Numbered from the stretch's first letter, positions 9,981-22,635 are shown. The stretch is 64,000 nt of DNA from Klebsiella sp. BIGb0138 (GCF_004342285.1 NZ_SMCV01000012.1:106430-170429); one strand, 5' to 3'. A program made the numbers and translations. Notes: generated by a model not told the origin, from the letters alone.

Positions 9981-11633
9981 TTATTTGCTGCCCGTCGCAT
10001 TTTTCAGCGCGATGCGGGCGGTAATTCGCAGTCTTATTAAACGCCAGAACACCCATATCAAGGTCCCGGCGGAAATCGCTGCGGTCAGGAGATAAGTGTC
10101 ATTGTAGGCAAGAATATTCGCCTGTAGCGTTGAGGCATTCTGCAAAAGGGTACTGGCCTGAACGCTAAGCAAGGCGCTGTCGCCGATCTGGCTTTGGTAC
10201 ATCTGGGTGTATTGCTGTAAGCGCTCGGTAATCAGCGGATTCAGGGTGGTTATCTGGTCGGCGAGCTGGCTGGAGTGAAACTTTTCGCGCCAGGTCTGAA
10301 AGGTGCCGAGAATCGCTGAACCCAGCAGGCCGCCGACGTTCTGGCTCATGCCAAACAGCACCGAAAAACTGACCAGGTTGCGCTGGTCGGCAATCACCCC
10401 GCCGATCCCTGCCAGCATCGCCGGGGCGAGGAAGAAGGCGCTGCCAAAGCCTAGCAGAAACTGGCTGAACATCAGCTGTTCCGGGCGGGTCAGGGCAGTG
10501 GACTGGCTGTCGAGCAACGAGGCTATCATGATCGCCGCCAGCGCGGTGGCGGTTGGCCAGTACAGGCGCTGCGGGTTTAGCGTCAGGCAGCTGGCGACAA
10601 TTCCGCAGACGATACCGGCAAATATCGACCACGCCAGGTGGGTCATCTGCTCGTTTTGCAGGCCGACGTACTGCAGCCAGCCGATGGCCCCGGTGTTCTG
10701 CTCCGCCAGCACGATACGCATCAGCAGCATAATCAGGCCAAGGCGCAGAATACTGCCGCTGGAGAGCCAGTGGGTATTGAGCAACGGGTTGCTGCGGTTG
10801 TGTTCAAAGACGATGGCCGACACAATCAGCACCACCGCGCCCGCCAGCGACCAGCCGATCCACGGCGCTGCAAACCACCAGTCGAGGCGCCCCAGCGAAA
10901 GAACGGCGCAGACCAGCGCCATGCCGGGAGCCAGCAGAAAGAAGGTGATAAAATCCTTTTTCTCGAACACTTTTTTGCGATCGCTGGGCGGCAGTTTCAG
11001 CACCATGACGCAGGCGAGGGAGACCAGCGCCAGCCCCAGTTCGAAAAAGTACAGCCCGCGCCACTCGTCGATTTGCAGCAGTTCGGTCGAGAAAAGCCGG
11101 GCGAGGGGGATCGCCAGCGACGAACCGGTGATGCCGATAGTCAGCGCCTTCAGGCGATGGCGGGCGGGCCAGGCCTGAACCTGATAATAAATCCCCAGCG
11201 AACTGAGCGCCGCCGCCACCATACCGTGCGCGGCGCGAACCATCAGCGCCGAGCTGAGATCGTTGACGAAAAGGTGGAAAAACGTCACCAGCACGTAGAG
11301 GACCAGAAAGCCCTCGGTAAAGGCGCGCAGGCCAAACTGCTGGCGGAATTTAACCAGCAGCAGGTTGATCGATACGTTGGTCATCACGTAGACGGCGGGC
11401 AGCCAGGCGATCTCCGTCGACCAGGCGGCAAACGTCCCCTGCAGGTTTTGCAGGTTGGCGGTCACCACCGCATTGCCGAGCGCGCCGGTCAGGCAGACCA
11501 GCAGACCGACGATGCCATAGGCGATGCGCTTAGGCGTACTGTGCAGCGGGGTAGACGGCGAACCAAGAATCGCGGGTTTTTCATGCGGCGCCCAGTCGTG
11601 GGGCACGTAGGGGTTGCTTTTATGGCGAGGCAT
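9981..11633 (-). CDS. MFS drug transporter, DHA2 (EmrB-like, 14-helix) family
   Basis: 550 residues with about 14 hydrophobic segments. The first span begins near residue 35 after a hydrophilic N-terminus, and the last ends about 15 residues from the C-terminus. The pattern (LPAVYVMTNVSINLLLVKFRQQFG, a loop between helices 2 and 3) is that of proton-driven DHA2 multidrug exporters working with an HlyD-type adaptor. Its first base overlaps the marR stop (TAATG), and the adaptor follows 28 bases downstream. The exported compound is not known. Confidence 0.88.
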   Translation of the reverse strand: MPRHKSNPYVPHDWAPHEKPAILGSPSTPLHSTPKRIAYGIVGLLVCLTGALGNAVVTANLQNLQGTFAAWSTEIAWLPAVYVMTNVSINLLLVKFRQQFGLRAFTEGFLVLYVLVTFFHLFVNDLSSALMVRAAHGMVAAALSSLGIYYQVQAWPARHRLKALTIGITGSSLAIPLARLFSTELLQIDEWRGLYFFELGLALVSLACVMVLKLPPSDRKKVFEKKDFITFFLLAPGMALVCAVLSLGRLDWWFAAPWIGWSLAGAVVLIVSAIVFEHNRSNPLLNTHWLSSGSILRLGLIMLLMRIVLAEQNTGAIGWLQYVGLQNEQMTHLAWSIFAGIVCGIVASCLTLNPQRLYWPTATALAAIMIASLLDSQSTALTRPEQLMFSQFLLGFGSAFFLAPAMLAGIGGVIADQRNLVSFSVLFGMSQNVGGLLGSAILGTFQTWREKFHSSQLADQITTLNPLITERLQQYTQMYQSQIGDSALLSVQASTLLQNASTLQANILAYNDTYLLTAAISAGTLIWVFWRLIRLRITARIALKNATGSK

Positions 11634-12064
11634 TACTTTTTCTCCACCTCGCGCAGCAGCTTTTCCAGCACCCGTTGCGTTTGTGCCCGTTCCTCTGGGG
11701 TGATCGCGCTGAGGATCTCTTCACGCAGATCGTCGGCGACCGCTTTAACCTGGCGGTAGAGTGCAAGCCCTTTCTCCGTCGCCACCAGCAGGCGCTTGCG
11801 CTTATCGCTATCGGTCATCACGCGCTCCACCAGCTGCAGTTCCACCAGACGGTTGACCAGCGGGACGATGGTGGCGCTCTCCACGCCCACTTCCTGGGCC
11901 AGTTCGCTTTGCGAGAGCGGATGTTCATTGCGGGCAATCGCCGAAACGGCGACCCAACTGGCCTGGCTCATGCCGAGGTCCTTCAGCCGGCGATTGACCG
12001 CCAGCCGCCAGTGGTGGGCGGTGAGGTGTAACAGATGGGAAAAGGTGAGCTGTCGGTTATCCAT
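11633..12064 (-). CDS. MarR-family transcriptional regulator of the efflux operon
   Basis: 143 residues, the usual MarR length. The winged helix-turn-helix lies at about residues 30-100 (LSQSELAQEVGVESATIVPLVNR is the recognition part, then the wing with SDKRKRL), flanked by dimerisation helices. It resembles the SlyA/EmrR branch. It is the first gene of the operon with the pump genes and methyltransferase, and a perfect palindrome lies 11 bases upstream of its start, so repression of its own operon, lifted by a small phenolic or amphipathic ligand, is the likely arrangement. Confidence 0.9.
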   Translation of the reverse strand: MDNRQLTFSHLLHLTAHHWRLAVNRRLKDLGMSQASWVAVSAIARNEHPLSQSELAQEVGVESATIVPLVNRLVELQLVERVMTDSDKRKRLLVATEKGLALYRQVKAVADDLREEILSAITPEERAQTQRVLEKLLREVEKK

Positions 12065-12074
12065 AATCGTCTTT

Positions 12075-12098
12075 AAATCATTAGAACTCTAATGATTT
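12075..12098. promoter_or_regulatory. Perfect palindrome, likely MarR operator
   Basis: AAATCATTAGA (12075-12085) and TCTAATGATTT (12088-12098) are exact reverse complements separated by AC. AT-rich palindromes of this size next to a marR gene are typical self-operators of the family. The position, 11 bases upstream of the start codon, suits repression of the whole operon. Confidence 0.7.
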
Positions 12099-12218
12099 TA
12101 TGCCTGGCAGAATGGGGAATTCAAGAGCGGATGCTAAAAAGTTGTTAACTCAACGGTGGGAGAGGAAGCGCGCAGGAGAAGAGATCAGGCGGCGGCGTAC
12201 GGCGTCGCGCGAGTCGAC

Positions 12219-12256
12219 AAAAGAAAACCCGGGCGGCGTTGACGCCTGGCCCGGGT
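12219..12256 (-). terminator. Intrinsic terminator of the glutamate dehydrogenase gene
   Basis: ACCCGGGC (12227-12234) pairs with GCCCGGGT (12249-12256), with a further inner stem GGCGT/ACGCC. On the minus strand the hairpin is followed by TTTTCTTTT. It lies 25 bases beyond the stop codon of the minus-strand dehydrogenase. Confidence 0.75.
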
Positions 12257-12280
12257 GACCGTTACGACGCTAGCGCCGGA

Positions 12281-13555
12281 TTAGCCTGGATAGATCCCGC
12301 GGTCTTTCCGCGCCATCAGGATGCGTTCACAGGCCACGATATAGGCGGCGGTACGCAGGGAGCACGCTTTATCAGAGGCTTTCTCGCAGACGTGGATGAT
12401 CGCATCGGTCATGATACGGTCCATTTTGGCGTTGATCTCTTCTTCGCTCCAGAAGAAGCTCGCCATGTCCTGGACCCATTCGAAGTAGCTGACGGTGACG
12501 CCGCCGGCGTTACAGATAACGTCCGGCACCACGATCACGCCGCGCTCGGCCAGCACATCATCCGCTTCCGGATAGGTCGGGCCGTTTGCCCCTTCCAGCA
12601 CCAGCTTGCAGGTCAATTTTTCCGCGCGTTCGCGGGTGATCTGGCCTTCCAGCGCCGCCGGGATCAGGATGTCCATCTGGGTGGTCCAGAAGGCGTCTTT
12701 GTCAATTTCACGGGCGCCCGGGAAGCCGGCGATCTGCTTCTTCTCGGTCTGCCAGGCGGTCAGGGCCGCCATATCGATACCGCCTTCATTGTACAGGGTG
12801 GCGGTATGGTCCTGGATGACCACGATACGGGCGCCGACTTCGGCAAACAGGCGCGCCGCTTCGCTGCCCACGTTACCGAAACCTTGCAGCGCCACTTTCG
12901 CGCCTTCAATTTCAATGCCGAAACGGCCGGCAACTTCACGGCCGGTAATAAAGACGCCGCGGCCGGTCGCTTTCTCACGTCCCAGAGAACCGCCGAGGTG
13001 AATCGGCTTACCGGTGACAACGCCGGTGACGGTGGTGCCGTGGTTCATGGAGTAGGTATCCATCATCCAGGCCATCACTTTACCGTTGGTGCCGACGTCC
13101 GGCGCCGGAATATCTTTCTGCGGCCCGATAATCAGACCGATCTCGCTGGTGTAGCGGCGGGTCAGACGTTCCAGTTCGCCTTCGGAGAGGCTAAACGGGT
13201 CGACGCGAACGCCGCCCTTTGCGCCGCCATAAGGAATATTGACTGCGGCACACTTGATGGTCATCCAGGCAGAAAGTGCCATCACTTCGTTCAGGTCAAC
13301 ATCTGGATGGTAGCGAACACCACCTTTACCCGGTCCACGCGAAAGATTGTGCTGTACGCGATAGCCTTCGAAGTGGCGGATGGTGCCATCATCCATCTGC
13401 ACCGGAATGTCAACGATCAGCGCGCGTTTCGGGTGGCGAAGAGTTTCCACCCAGTAGGCGAGATCGCCCAGATAAGGCGCGACGCGGTCGATCTGGCGCA
13501 GGTAGGTTGTCCATGGAGATGTACTACTTTCAGATGCGTAAGATAACTTTTCCAT
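12281..13555 (-). CDS. Glu/Leu/Phe/Val-family glutamate dehydrogenase, probably catabolic
   Basis: 424 residues, the size of the RocG/GudB class rather than the 447-residue biosynthetic GdhA of E. coli. The substrate-binding motif [13 protein letters not shown] carries the catalytic lysine; [11 protein letters not shown] is the dinucleotide motif of the Rossmann domain. It catalyses reversible oxidative deamination of glutamate to 2-oxoglutarate and ammonia. The ATG at 13555 is chosen for the SD-like GGACTCTT region and family length; the frame continues to 13627 without support. It is divergent from astC, and glutamate is the end product of the ast pathway, so a role in burning arginine-derived glutamate is inferred. 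Coenzyme preference cannot be decided here. Confidence 0.85.
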   Translation of the reverse strand: MEKLSYASESSTSPWTTYLRQIDRVAPYLGDLAYWVETLRHPKRALIVDIPVQMDDGTIRHFEGYRVQHNLSRGPGKGGVRYHPDVDLNEVMALSAWMTIKCAAVNIPYGGAKGGVRVDPFSLSEGELERLTRRYTSEIGLIIGPQKDIPAPDVGTNGKVMAWMMDTYSMNHGTTVTGVVTGKPIHLGGSLGREKATGRGVFITGREVAGRFGIEIEGAKVALQGFGNVGSEAARLFAEVGARIVVIQDHTATLYNEGGIDMAALTAWQTEKKQIAGFPGAREIDKDAFWTTQMDILIPAALEGQITRERAEKLTCKLVLEGANGPTYPEADDVLAERGVIVVPDVICNAGGVTVSYFEWVQDMASFFWSEEEINAKMDRIMTDAIIHVCEKASDKACSLRTAAYIVACERILMARKDRGIYPG

Positions 13556-14083
13556 AAGAGTCCTGTTCTCAATGTTATTTATGTCGTGTGAAACCGTGGA
13601 ATGGCTACAGCAGTAAACTCTGTGCAATGAATGTTATCACCAATTTTATAAACCGGTATTTGACGGCCATTGCGAATTTTACATTTTTGTTAGAAATTTG
13701 CTTTTTCGAGTGCATAACTAAGCACGAAAAATCTCGTCATAACGCGCATTAATATGCATATTTTATGCAGTTAAGTGAATATAAAAATAAATTTTCTATA
13801 TTTATCATTATCTTGATGATCATCAAAAAGTGAATAAAATGAGGCCTGGCGTATTGACTTTGTTGTACAACAGGGCCCAGATTGAAAGCACGCAATACAC
13901 AAGGTATTAACTGTGAATTAACAAATAACCCCGAACAGAAAAAGGCTTTGTTTTAGTGTGGTGAATTTATTGTCATCGCAACGGGCTCGTTCGTCCGTAA
14001 TACAGAGCAGGGGGGAAGGTTAATTTCGCCAATCCATGGCTGGCAAAATGAATTATTGCCAGCAATCGTTCCGGAGAATTGTT
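13556..14083. promoter_or_regulatory. 528-base divergent control region between the dehydrogenase gene and astC
   Basis: An AT-rich gene-free stretch in a GC-rich neighbourhood. It must hold the promoters for both divergent units. I looked for a sigma-54 site (TGGCAC-N5-TTGCA), since E. coli astC uses one, but TGGCAAAATGAATTATTGCC at about 14040-14059 has a spacing four bases too long. ArgR-box-like half sites starting TGAAT occur several times, the best at 13962-13975. Confidence 0.5.
13962..13975. promoter_or_regulatory. Candidate ArgR box upstream of astC
   Basis: TGAATTTATTGTCA matches 12 of 14 positions of the ArgR half-palindrome TGAATWWWWATTCA. ArgR activates the ast operon in enterobacteria. 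A weaker match begins at 13914 (TGAATTAACAAATA). ArgR usually binds pairs of boxes 3 bp apart, which I do not see, so this is tentative. Confidence 0.35.
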
Positions 14084-15289
14084 ATGTCAGGCAGTATGAC
14101 TCGTGAAGATTTTAATACTTACATGGTGCCCTGTTTTGCCCCGGCGCCCTTTATTCCGGTGAAAGCGGCGGGCTCGAAGGTCTGGGATCAACAGGGTAAA
14201 GAATATATCGATCTCGCGGGCGGCATTGCCGTTAATTCGCTTGGCCATGCCCACCCGGCGCTGGCCGCGGCGCTGAAGTCACAGCTTGATAACCTGTGGC
14301 ACATCGGCAACGGCTACACCAATGAACCGGTTTTGCTGCTGGCTAAAACCCTGGTGGAATCGACCTTTGCCGATAAGGTGTTCTTCTGCAACTCCGGCGC
14401 CGAAGCTAACGAAGCGGCGCTGAAGCTGGCGCGGAAATATGCCCACGATAAGTCTGGTGCGGAAAAAAGCGAAATTATCGCCTTTCACCATTCGTTCCAC
14501 GGCCGCACGCTATTTACCGTGACGGTCGGCGGTCAGCCGAAATACTCCGCTGACTACGCGCCGCTGCCGCAGGATATTACCCATCTGCCGTATAACGATA
14601 TTGCCGCGCTGAAGGCCGCCATTTCGGCGCGAACCTGTGCGGTCATCGTTGAGCCGATTATTGGCGAAGGCGGCGTGATGCCGGCCGATCCGGCCTTCCT
14701 GCAGGCGCTGCGTGACCTTTGCGACCAGCACGATGCCACGTTGATTTTTGACGAAGTCCAGACCGGCGCCGGGCGTACCGGCACGCTGTATGCCTACCAG
14801 CACTACAACGTCATTCCGGACATTCTCACCAGCGCCAAAGGTCTCGGCGGCGGTTTCCCGATTGGCGCCATGCTGACGAAAGAGGCGTGGGCGCAGGTCT
14901 TCCAGCCGGGCACCCACGGCACCACGTTCGGCGGCAACCCGCTGGCGGCAACGGTGGCCAACGCCGTTCTGGCGCAGCTGGATAGCGACCTGCTGGCCGG
15001 CGTCAGCCAGCGTCACGACCTGATCGTCGCTAAGCTCAACGCGCTTAACGCCAGATACGATCTCTTCAGCGCGGTGCGCGGGATGGGGTTACTGATAGGC
15101 GCGGAGCTGGCAAGCCACCTGCGCGGCAAGGCGAAAATGCTGACTAACCTGGCGGCGGAAGAGGGGCTGATTGCGCTGATTGCCGGGCCTGACGTGCTGC
15201 GTTTTGCGCCGGCGCTCAATATTCCGCTGGCGGATATTGAGGAAGCTTTCGTACGCCTTGAGCGCGCCGTCGCCCGCCTGACCAGCTGA
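14084..15289 (+). CDS. astC: AstC, succinylornithine transaminase
   Basis: 401 residues, class III PLP aminotransferase. The lysine in [14 protein letters not shown] is the PLP Schiff-base residue, and [12 protein letters not shown] holds the PLP aspartate. It transfers the amino group of N2-succinylornithine to 2-oxoglutarate, third step of the arginine succinyltransferase pathway. The ATG at 14084 has GGAG nine bases upstream and gives the family N-terminus; an in-frame ATG at 14036 has no such support. It is the first gene of astCADBE, followed by astA after 15 bases. Confidence 0.94.
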   Translation: MSGSMTREDFNTYMVPCFAPAPFIPVKAAGSKVWDQQGKEYIDLAGGIAVNSLGHAHPALAAALKSQLDNLWHIGNGYTNEPVLLLAKTLVESTFADKVFFCNSGAEANEAALKLARKYAHDKSGAEKSEIIAFHHSFHGRTLFTVTVGGQPKYSADYAPLPQDITHLPYNDIAALKAAISARTCAVIVEPIIGEGGVMPADPAFLQALRDLCDQHDATLIFDEVQTGAGRTGTLYAYQHYNVIPDILTSAKGLGGGFPIGAMLTKEAWAQVFQPGTHGTTFGGNPLAATVANAVLAQLDSDLLAGVSQRHDLIVAKLNALNARYDLFSAVRGMGLLIGAELASHLRGKAKMLTNLAAEEGLIALIAGPDVLRFAPALNIPLADIEEAFVRLERAVARLTS

Positions 15290-15304
15290 TCCGGGAGACG
15301 GTTT

Positions 15305-17787
<2,483 letters not shown>

Positions 17788-17809
17788 TAACGGATCATGT
17801 GAGGACACT

Positions 17810-19150
17810 ATGTCTGGTTTTGAAGCGAATTTTGATGGCCTGGTCGGGCCGACGCACCATTACGCCGGCCTGTCGGTCGGAAATGAAGCCTCGCAGAACA
17901 ACCGTGACGGGCTATCCAACCCGAAGAAAGCGGCGCTACAGGGGCTGTATAAAATGAAAACCCTGGCCGATAAAGGCTTTATTCAGGGGATTTTGCCGCC
18001 GCAGCCGCGGCCGAATATCAGCGCGCTGCGCGGTCTGGGTTTTCAGGGCAGCGATGCGCAGGTGATCCAGCGGGCGGCCGCCGAGGCGCCGCATCTGCTG
18101 TCTGCGTTTAGCTCCGCGTCGTCGATGTGGACCGCCAACGCCGCAACGGTGTCGCCGTCCGCTGACAGCGCCGACGGCAAACTGCACTTTACGGTCGCCA
18201 ACCTGAACAACAAACTACACCGTTCACAGGAGGCGCCGACCACCGCATCGATTCTGCGCGCCACGTTTGCCGACGCCGCGTATTTTGCTCACCACGATGC
18301 GTTGCCGCAGCATGGCGATCTGGGCGATGAAGGGGCGGCGAACCACAACCGTTTTTGCTACGACTACGATCGTCAGGGATTACAGCTTTTCGTTTACGGC
18401 AAACGCGCCGCAGGCGGCGTGGCGCCGGGGAAATACCCGGCCCGCCAGACGCTGGAAGCCAGTCAGGCGATTGCGCGTCTGCACCGGTTGAACCCGGAAT
18501 ATACCGTTTTCGCGCAACAGGATCCGACGGCGATTGACCACGGCGTGTTCCATAACGACGTCATTGCGGTCAGCAATCGCCATGTGCTGTTTCACCATCA
18601 GCACGCCTTTTTACATCAGCAGGCGGTGCTGGCGACCTTGCGCGAAAAAGCCGCGCAGTTGGATATTCCTTTTACCAGCGTGGAAGTGCCGCAGGACCAG
18701 GTCAGCCTCGATGACAGCGTGGCGTCCTATTTGTTCAACAGCCAGCTGCTGAGTAAAGCGGATGGCAAAATGCTGATCGTGGTGCCGGAAGAGTGCCGCC
18801 AGCGCAGTAACGTCTGGCAGTATCTGAGCGCGCTGGTGAGCGATAGCGCCTCGCCGATTAACGAAGTGGCGGTCTTTGATCTACGCGAGAGCATGCGCAA
18901 CGGCGGCGGACCGGCGTGCCTGCGTCTGCGCGTGGTGCTGAATCATGCCGAGCTGGCGGCGATTAACCCGCATAGCCTGATGAATGACGAACGCTATCAG
19001 CAGCTCACCCGCTGGGTGGAAAAACACTATCGCGACCGTCTGCATGCCCGCGATCTCGGCGACCCACAGCTGCTGAATGAGGTCTATCAGGCCCTCGATG
19101 AGCTGACGCAGATCTTACGTCTGGGGGCGGTATATGACTTCCAGCGTTAA
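17810..19150 (+). CDS. astB: AstB, N-succinylarginine dihydrolase
   Basis: 446 residues (E. coli 447), a member of the amidinotransferase-fold superfamily. The N-terminus [19 protein letters not shown], the [10 protein letters not shown] histidine motif and the [12 protein letters not shown] motif with the nucleophilic cysteine are all present. It releases two ammonia and CO2 from succinylarginine to give succinylornithine. It begins 22 bases after astD with GAGGACACT as ribosome site and overlaps astE by 17 bases. Confidence 0.95.
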   Translation: MSGFEANFDGLVGPTHHYAGLSVGNEASQNNRDGLSNPKKAALQGLYKMKTLADKGFIQGILPPQPRPNISALRGLGFQGSDAQVIQRAAAEAPHLLSAFSSASSMWTANAATVSPSADSADGKLHFTVANLNNKLHRSQEAPTTASILRATFADAAYFAHHDALPQHGDLGDEGAANHNRFCYDYDRQGLQLFVYGKRAAGGVAPGKYPARQTLEASQAIARLHRLNPEYTVFAQQDPTAIDHGVFHNDVIAVSNRHVLFHHQHAFLHQQAVLATLREKAAQLDIPFTSVEVPQDQVSLDDSVASYLFNSQLLSKADGKMLIVVPEECRQRSNVWQYLSALVSDSASPINEVAVFDLRESMRNGGGPACLRLRVVLNHAELAAINPHSLMNDERYQQLTRWVEKHYRDRLHARDLGDPQLLNEVYQALDELTQILRLGAVYDFQR

Positions 19151-20156
19151 GGGACCGGCAATGAACAAGATGGTGAATGATTTACTGCACTGCCGGCTGG
19201 CCGCGTGGCCGTTTCCCGCCGGCGTTGAAGCGCGCTGGTTAGCGGATGGCGTGCTGCAACTGCTGCCGCAGCGGCCCTGGCAGCGGGCCACCGTCGTCTC
19301 CGCGGGGATCCATGGCAACGAAACCGCACCGATCGAGATTTTGCTACAGCTGATGCGGTCGTTGAGTCTGGGGCAACAGCCGCTCAGCCATGCGCTGCTG
19401 CTGGTCTTCGGCAACCTGCCGGCGATTCGCGCCAGCCGCCGCTATCTGCATAACGACCTCAACCGCCTGTTTGGCGGACGGCACCTTACCGTCGCGCCGG
19501 GGAATGAGTCCCGTCGGGCGGCCGAGCTGGAGACGGCGGTGGCCGAATTCTTTACCGCCGCAGATGCCCAGGGCGCGGCGAGCCGCAGGCACCTGGATTT
19601 GCACACCGCCATTCGCGGCTCACGCTACCGGCAGTTTGCGCTGTTGCCCGCACGGGAGGGGGAGTATCACGCCGATTTTTACGCGCTGCTGCAGGCCAGC
19701 GGTATGGACGCCATCGTGCGCCATACCGAGCCGGGCGGGACCTTTACCCATTACACCAGTGAAAAGTATGCCGCGCAAAGCGCCACGCTGGAGCTGGGTA
19801 AAGTGATGGCTTTCGGGGAAAACGACCTCAGCCTGTTTGCCGCCACCGACGCCGCCATACGCGCGCTGATTGCCGACGCGCCGCTGCCGGTACGGGTCAA
19901 GGAACCGGCGCACCACTTTGTGGTGCAGGAGAGCATCGTCAAAAGTGCCAGCGATTTCACGCTCAACCTCGACCCGCAAAGCGAAAACTTCACCGCGCTG
20001 CCCGCCGGGTATGAAATCGCCCGTCAGCCGGATAAACGGTGGGTGGTTTCTGCCCATGCTCCGTACATCTTATTTCCCAATGCGGGAGTAGCGACCGGAC
20101 AACGTGCCGGCTTGTTGCTGAAGTCTGCCGCGCCATGCCTTTCTTTGCCTGCCTGA
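19134..20156 (+). CDS. astE: AstE, succinylglutamate desuccinylase
   Basis: 340 residues, slightly longer than E. coli AstE (322). Zinc ligands are the His and Glu of [13 protein letters not shown] and the His of DLHTAIRG; the catalytic glutamate is in TLELGKVM. It splits succinylglutamate to succinate and glutamate, last step of the pathway. The start could also be the ATG at 19161 (MNKMVND), because the first nine residues are not conserved; both are near purine-rich sequence. The overlap with astB suggests coupling. Confidence 0.92.
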   Translation: MTSSVKGPAMNKMVNDLLHCRLAAWPFPAGVEARWLADGVLQLLPQRPWQRATVVSAGIHGNETAPIEILLQLMRSLSLGQQPLSHALLLVFGNLPAIRASRRYLHNDLNRLFGGRHLTVAPGNESRRAAELETAVAEFFTAADAQGAASRRHLDLHTAIRGSRYRQFALLPAREGEYHADFYALLQASGMDAIVRHTEPGGTFTHYTSEKYAAQSATLELGKVMAFGENDLSLFAATDAAIRALIADAPLPVRVKEPAHHFVVQESIVKSASDFTLNLDPQSENFTALPAGYEIARQPDKRWVVSAHAPYILFPNAGVATGQRAGLLLKSAAPCLSLPA

Positions 20157-20166
20157 AGGAATCGAC

Positions 20167-21603
20167 ATGACTCAACATCAACGCGAGGGGCAGGTTAATC
20201 CTGCCATCGACGGGGAGCGCCCGTCGCAGCTCAAACGCGGCCTCGGCGCCCGGCACATTCAAATGATTGCGCTGGGCGGAGCTATCGGAACCGGCCTGTT
20301 TATGGGGGCGGGAAGAAACATCGCCGTCGCGGGGACCTCAATCCTCGTGATTTATGTGCTGGTGGGGTTTTTTACCTACATGGTGATGCGGGCGATGGGC
20401 GAGGTGCTGCTCACCCGGCTGGATTACCGCTCTTTCGCCGATTTTGTCGGCGACTATCTCGGCCCGCAGGCGAGTTTTTATTTAGGCTGGACCTACTGGC
20501 TGAGCTGGGTGGTGACCTGTATCGCCGACGTGGTGGTGTGCGGCAGCTATATGCAGTACTGGTTCCCGGCGATGTCGGCCTGGATGCCCGCGCTCGCCAC
20601 CCTTGGCATTCTGTTCCTGTTCAATTTACTGTCGGTTAAAATGTTTGGCGAGGCCGAATTCTGGTTTGCGCTGATCAAGGTGGTGACCATCATCGCGTTG
20701 ATTTTGACCGGCGGATGGATGATCGCCATCGGCTGGACGTCGCCGGATGGAGTTAAAGCCTCGCTGCGCCACATTAGCGACCCGGCGGTGTTTATGCCGC
20801 ACGGCGTGACCGGGTTCTTCGCCGGTTTCCAGATAGCGATCTTCTCTTTTACCGGCATTGAGCTGCTCGGTACGATGACCGCCGAAACCCGCGACCCTGA
20901 GAAGATTTTACCCAGGGCGATTAACGCGCTGCCGCTGCGCATTATCATCTTTTACCTGCTATCGATGGTGGTGATTATCGCCGTCGCCTCCTGGCCGGGG
21001 GTGTCGCCGGACGCCAGCCCGTTCGTGACCCTGTTTGCCAAAGCCGGATTGCCGGCGGCCGCGGCGGTGATCAACTTTGTCGCGTTAACCTCGGCGATGT
21101 CGTCGGCTAACAGCGGGGTCTACTCCAGCACCCGAATGCTGTACGGCCTGTCGGTGGAAAAGCATGCTCACGGCCAGTTTCGCATCCTGTCGCGCACCAC
21201 GCGGATCCCGGTACGCAGCCTGCTGTTCTCCTGCTTCTGCATGCTCAGCGGGACGTTGCTGCTGTTTCTGGTGCCGAACGTGATGACGCTGTTCACGATC
21301 GTATCGACGCTGGCGGCGATTATGGTGGTCTTCAGCTGGGGGATGATCCTCGTGGCCTACCTGGTTTATCGCCATAAGCGTCCTGACCTGCATCAACAGT
21401 CGACGTTTAAAATGCCGGCGGGCGTGGCGATGAGCTGGCTGAGCCTGCTGTTTTTCGCCTTCTCGATTTTTATCATGATCTTTGACCCGGATACGCTGAA
21501 AGCGCTGATGGCCACGCCGATGTGGTTTATCGCGCTGTGGCTGTTCTGGAAGATAAAGCAGAAGCGAGAAGGGCAAACTCATCTGCAGAAGCTGAACGCC
21601 TGA
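20167..21603 (+). CDS. Amino acid permease, AAT branch of the APC superfamily
   Basis: 478 residues with 12 predicted membrane spans. The first begins after LKRGLGARHIQMIALGGAIGTGLF, the signature of the AAT family (GabP, AnsP, CycA, AroP relatives). Hydrophilic N-terminal tail of about 27 residues. It lies 10 bases after astE with AGGAATCG upstream, so it is probably the last gene of the ast operon and may bring in arginine, ornithine or another amino acid feeding the pathway. The exact substrate cannot be read from sequence; similarity to CycA and AnsP makes several neutral amino acids possible as well. Confidence 0.85.
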   Translation: MTQHQREGQVNPAIDGERPSQLKRGLGARHIQMIALGGAIGTGLFMGAGRNIAVAGTSILVIYVLVGFFTYMVMRAMGEVLLTRLDYRSFADFVGDYLGPQASFYLGWTYWLSWVVTCIADVVVCGSYMQYWFPAMSAWMPALATLGILFLFNLLSVKMFGEAEFWFALIKVVTIIALILTGGWMIAIGWTSPDGVKASLRHISDPAVFMPHGVTGFFAGFQIAIFSFTGIELLGTMTAETRDPEKILPRAINALPLRIIIFYLLSMVVIIAVASWPGVSPDASPFVTLFAKAGLPAAAAVINFVALTSAMSSANSGVYSSTRMLYGLSVEKHAHGQFRILSRTTRIPVRSLLFSCFCMLSGTLLLFLVPNVMTLFTIVSTLAAIMVVFSWGMILVAYLVYRHKRPDLHQQSTFKMPAGVAMSWLSLLFFAFSIFIMIFDPDTLKALMATPMWFIALWLFWKIKQKREGQTHLQKLNA

Positions 21604-21619
21604 GTGATGCCGGCATCTT

Positions 21620-21642
21620 GCCTGCCGGTCTCCCCGGCAGGC
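21620..21642 (+). terminator. Hairpin after the ast operon permease
   Basis: GCCTGCCGG (21620-21628) and CCGGCAGGC (21634-21642) form a perfect 9-bp stem with loop TCTCC, 17 bases after the permease stop. No T run follows (GCAAAAG), so it may be a transcript-stabilising hairpin or a Rho-related end rather than a classic intrinsic terminator. Confidence 0.45.
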
Positions 21643-21749
21643 GCAAAAGAAGTGACCCCGTTACCTTTCATTACCCGCCGGGGCGTTGTGCGGTTTATCA
21701 TGTAGCGAAACGTCTTTAAACGGATGAAGCGCTATGCAAAGGAGCGAGC

Positions 21750-22550
21750 ATGACAGAGCATTTCCCATCCCTGGCGGATGACACGCTGGCGGCGGCAAAC
21801 CGCTTAGGCCAATGGCTGGCGCAGGATGATTTCACCGCGCTGGCGCCACCGCCGCAGCTTGATATCGTGGTGCTGGCGGGTAATGCGGTGATCCCGACCA
21901 TTGACGCCGCCTGTCGGCTGGCGGCGGATACCGGGGCGCCACTGCTGATTAGCGGAGGTATCGGCCACTCGACGTCGTTTCTCTACGACGCGGTACGCGC
22001 CGACCCGCGTTATCGTCTGCTCCCGGTCGCGGCGCGCCCGGAAGCGCATATCCTTGCCGATATCGCCCATCGGTTCTGGCATATTCCGCGGGAAAAGGTG
22101 GTGGTTGAAGATCGCTCCACGAACTGCGGTGAGAATGCGCGCTTTACCCGCGAAATGCTGGTGGCTGAAGGGCTGGCCCCTCGTCGCGGGGTGGTGATTC
22201 AGGACCCGACCATGCAGCGGCGGACGATGGCGACCTTTGCCCGCGTCTGGCAGAACGCGGAAACCGTGCCGCAGTGGTACAGCATGCCGGGCTGTGCGCC
22301 GCTGCTGTGCAATACGGCCGTCGGGTTAGCCTTCCGCGGCGAGCATCGCGGGCTGTGGCCGGTGGGGCGCTATCTGTCGCTGATCCTCGGGGAACTGCCG
22401 CGCCTGCAGGATAATCCGCAGGGCTATGGCCCGCGTGGAAAAGACTTTATTGCCCATGTGGATATCCCGGCCCACATTGTCGAGGCAGGGGAGCGCCTGC
22501 GCGAAGATAGCCTGCTGACGGAGGCTCTGAACGCCCGTCCCCTGAGCTGA
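21750..22550 (+). CDS. ydcF: YdcF, DUF218/SanA-ElyC-like protein
   Basis: 266 residues, same length as E. coli YdcF. The DUF218 Rossmann-like core shows VVLAGNAV, LLISGGIGHSTSFLY, EDRSTNCGENARF and VIQDPTMQRRTMATF. E. coli YdcF has been crystallised and reported to bind SAM; its role is not settled. There is no signal peptide, unlike SanA and ElyC. GGAGCG precedes the ATG. In E. coli this gene lies directly after hrpA and before aldA; here the aldA link is kept but the hrpA link is broken by the efflux and ast blocks. Confidence 0.92.
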   Translation: MTEHFPSLADDTLAAANRLGQWLAQDDFTALAPPPQLDIVVLAGNAVIPTIDAACRLAADTGAPLLISGGIGHSTSFLYDAVRADPRYRLLPVAARPEAHILADIAHRFWHIPREKVVVEDRSTNCGENARFTREMLVAEGLAPRRGVVIQDPTMQRRTMATFARVWQNAETVPQWYSMPGCAPLLCNTAVGLAFRGEHRGLWPVGRYLSLILGELPRLQDNPQGYGPRGKDFIAHVDIPAHIVEAGERLREDSLLTEALNARPLS

Positions 22551-22554
22551 CGAA

Positions 22555-22595
22555 TGCCCGTTTGTGACCTGTTTTGCGTAAACGGGCACTTTTTG
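22555..22595 (+). terminator. Intrinsic terminator of ydcF
   Basis: TGCCCGTTT (22555-22563) pairs with AAACGGGCA (22580-22588), followed by CTTTTTG. It begins four bases after the ydcF stop codon. Confidence 0.8.
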
Positions 22596-22635
22596 TTGCC
22601 GAAATGTAGCCATTCGCGCCAGATACTGGCCTGTT

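Noticed and set aside
10638..11759. 373-codon open frame opposite the MFS gene
   Set aside because: Extremely rich in Gln, Arg and Gly, no membrane or known domain, shadows a clear 14-helix transporter.
12239..13546. 435-codon open frame opposite the glutamate dehydrogenase gene
   Set aside because: Long antisense frames opposite glutamate dehydrogenase genes are a known result of codon bias. The dehydrogenase is clearly the coding strand.
14040..14059. Possible sigma-54 promoter before astC
   Set aside because: GG to GC distance is 16 bases where 12 is needed, and it lies too close to the start codon.
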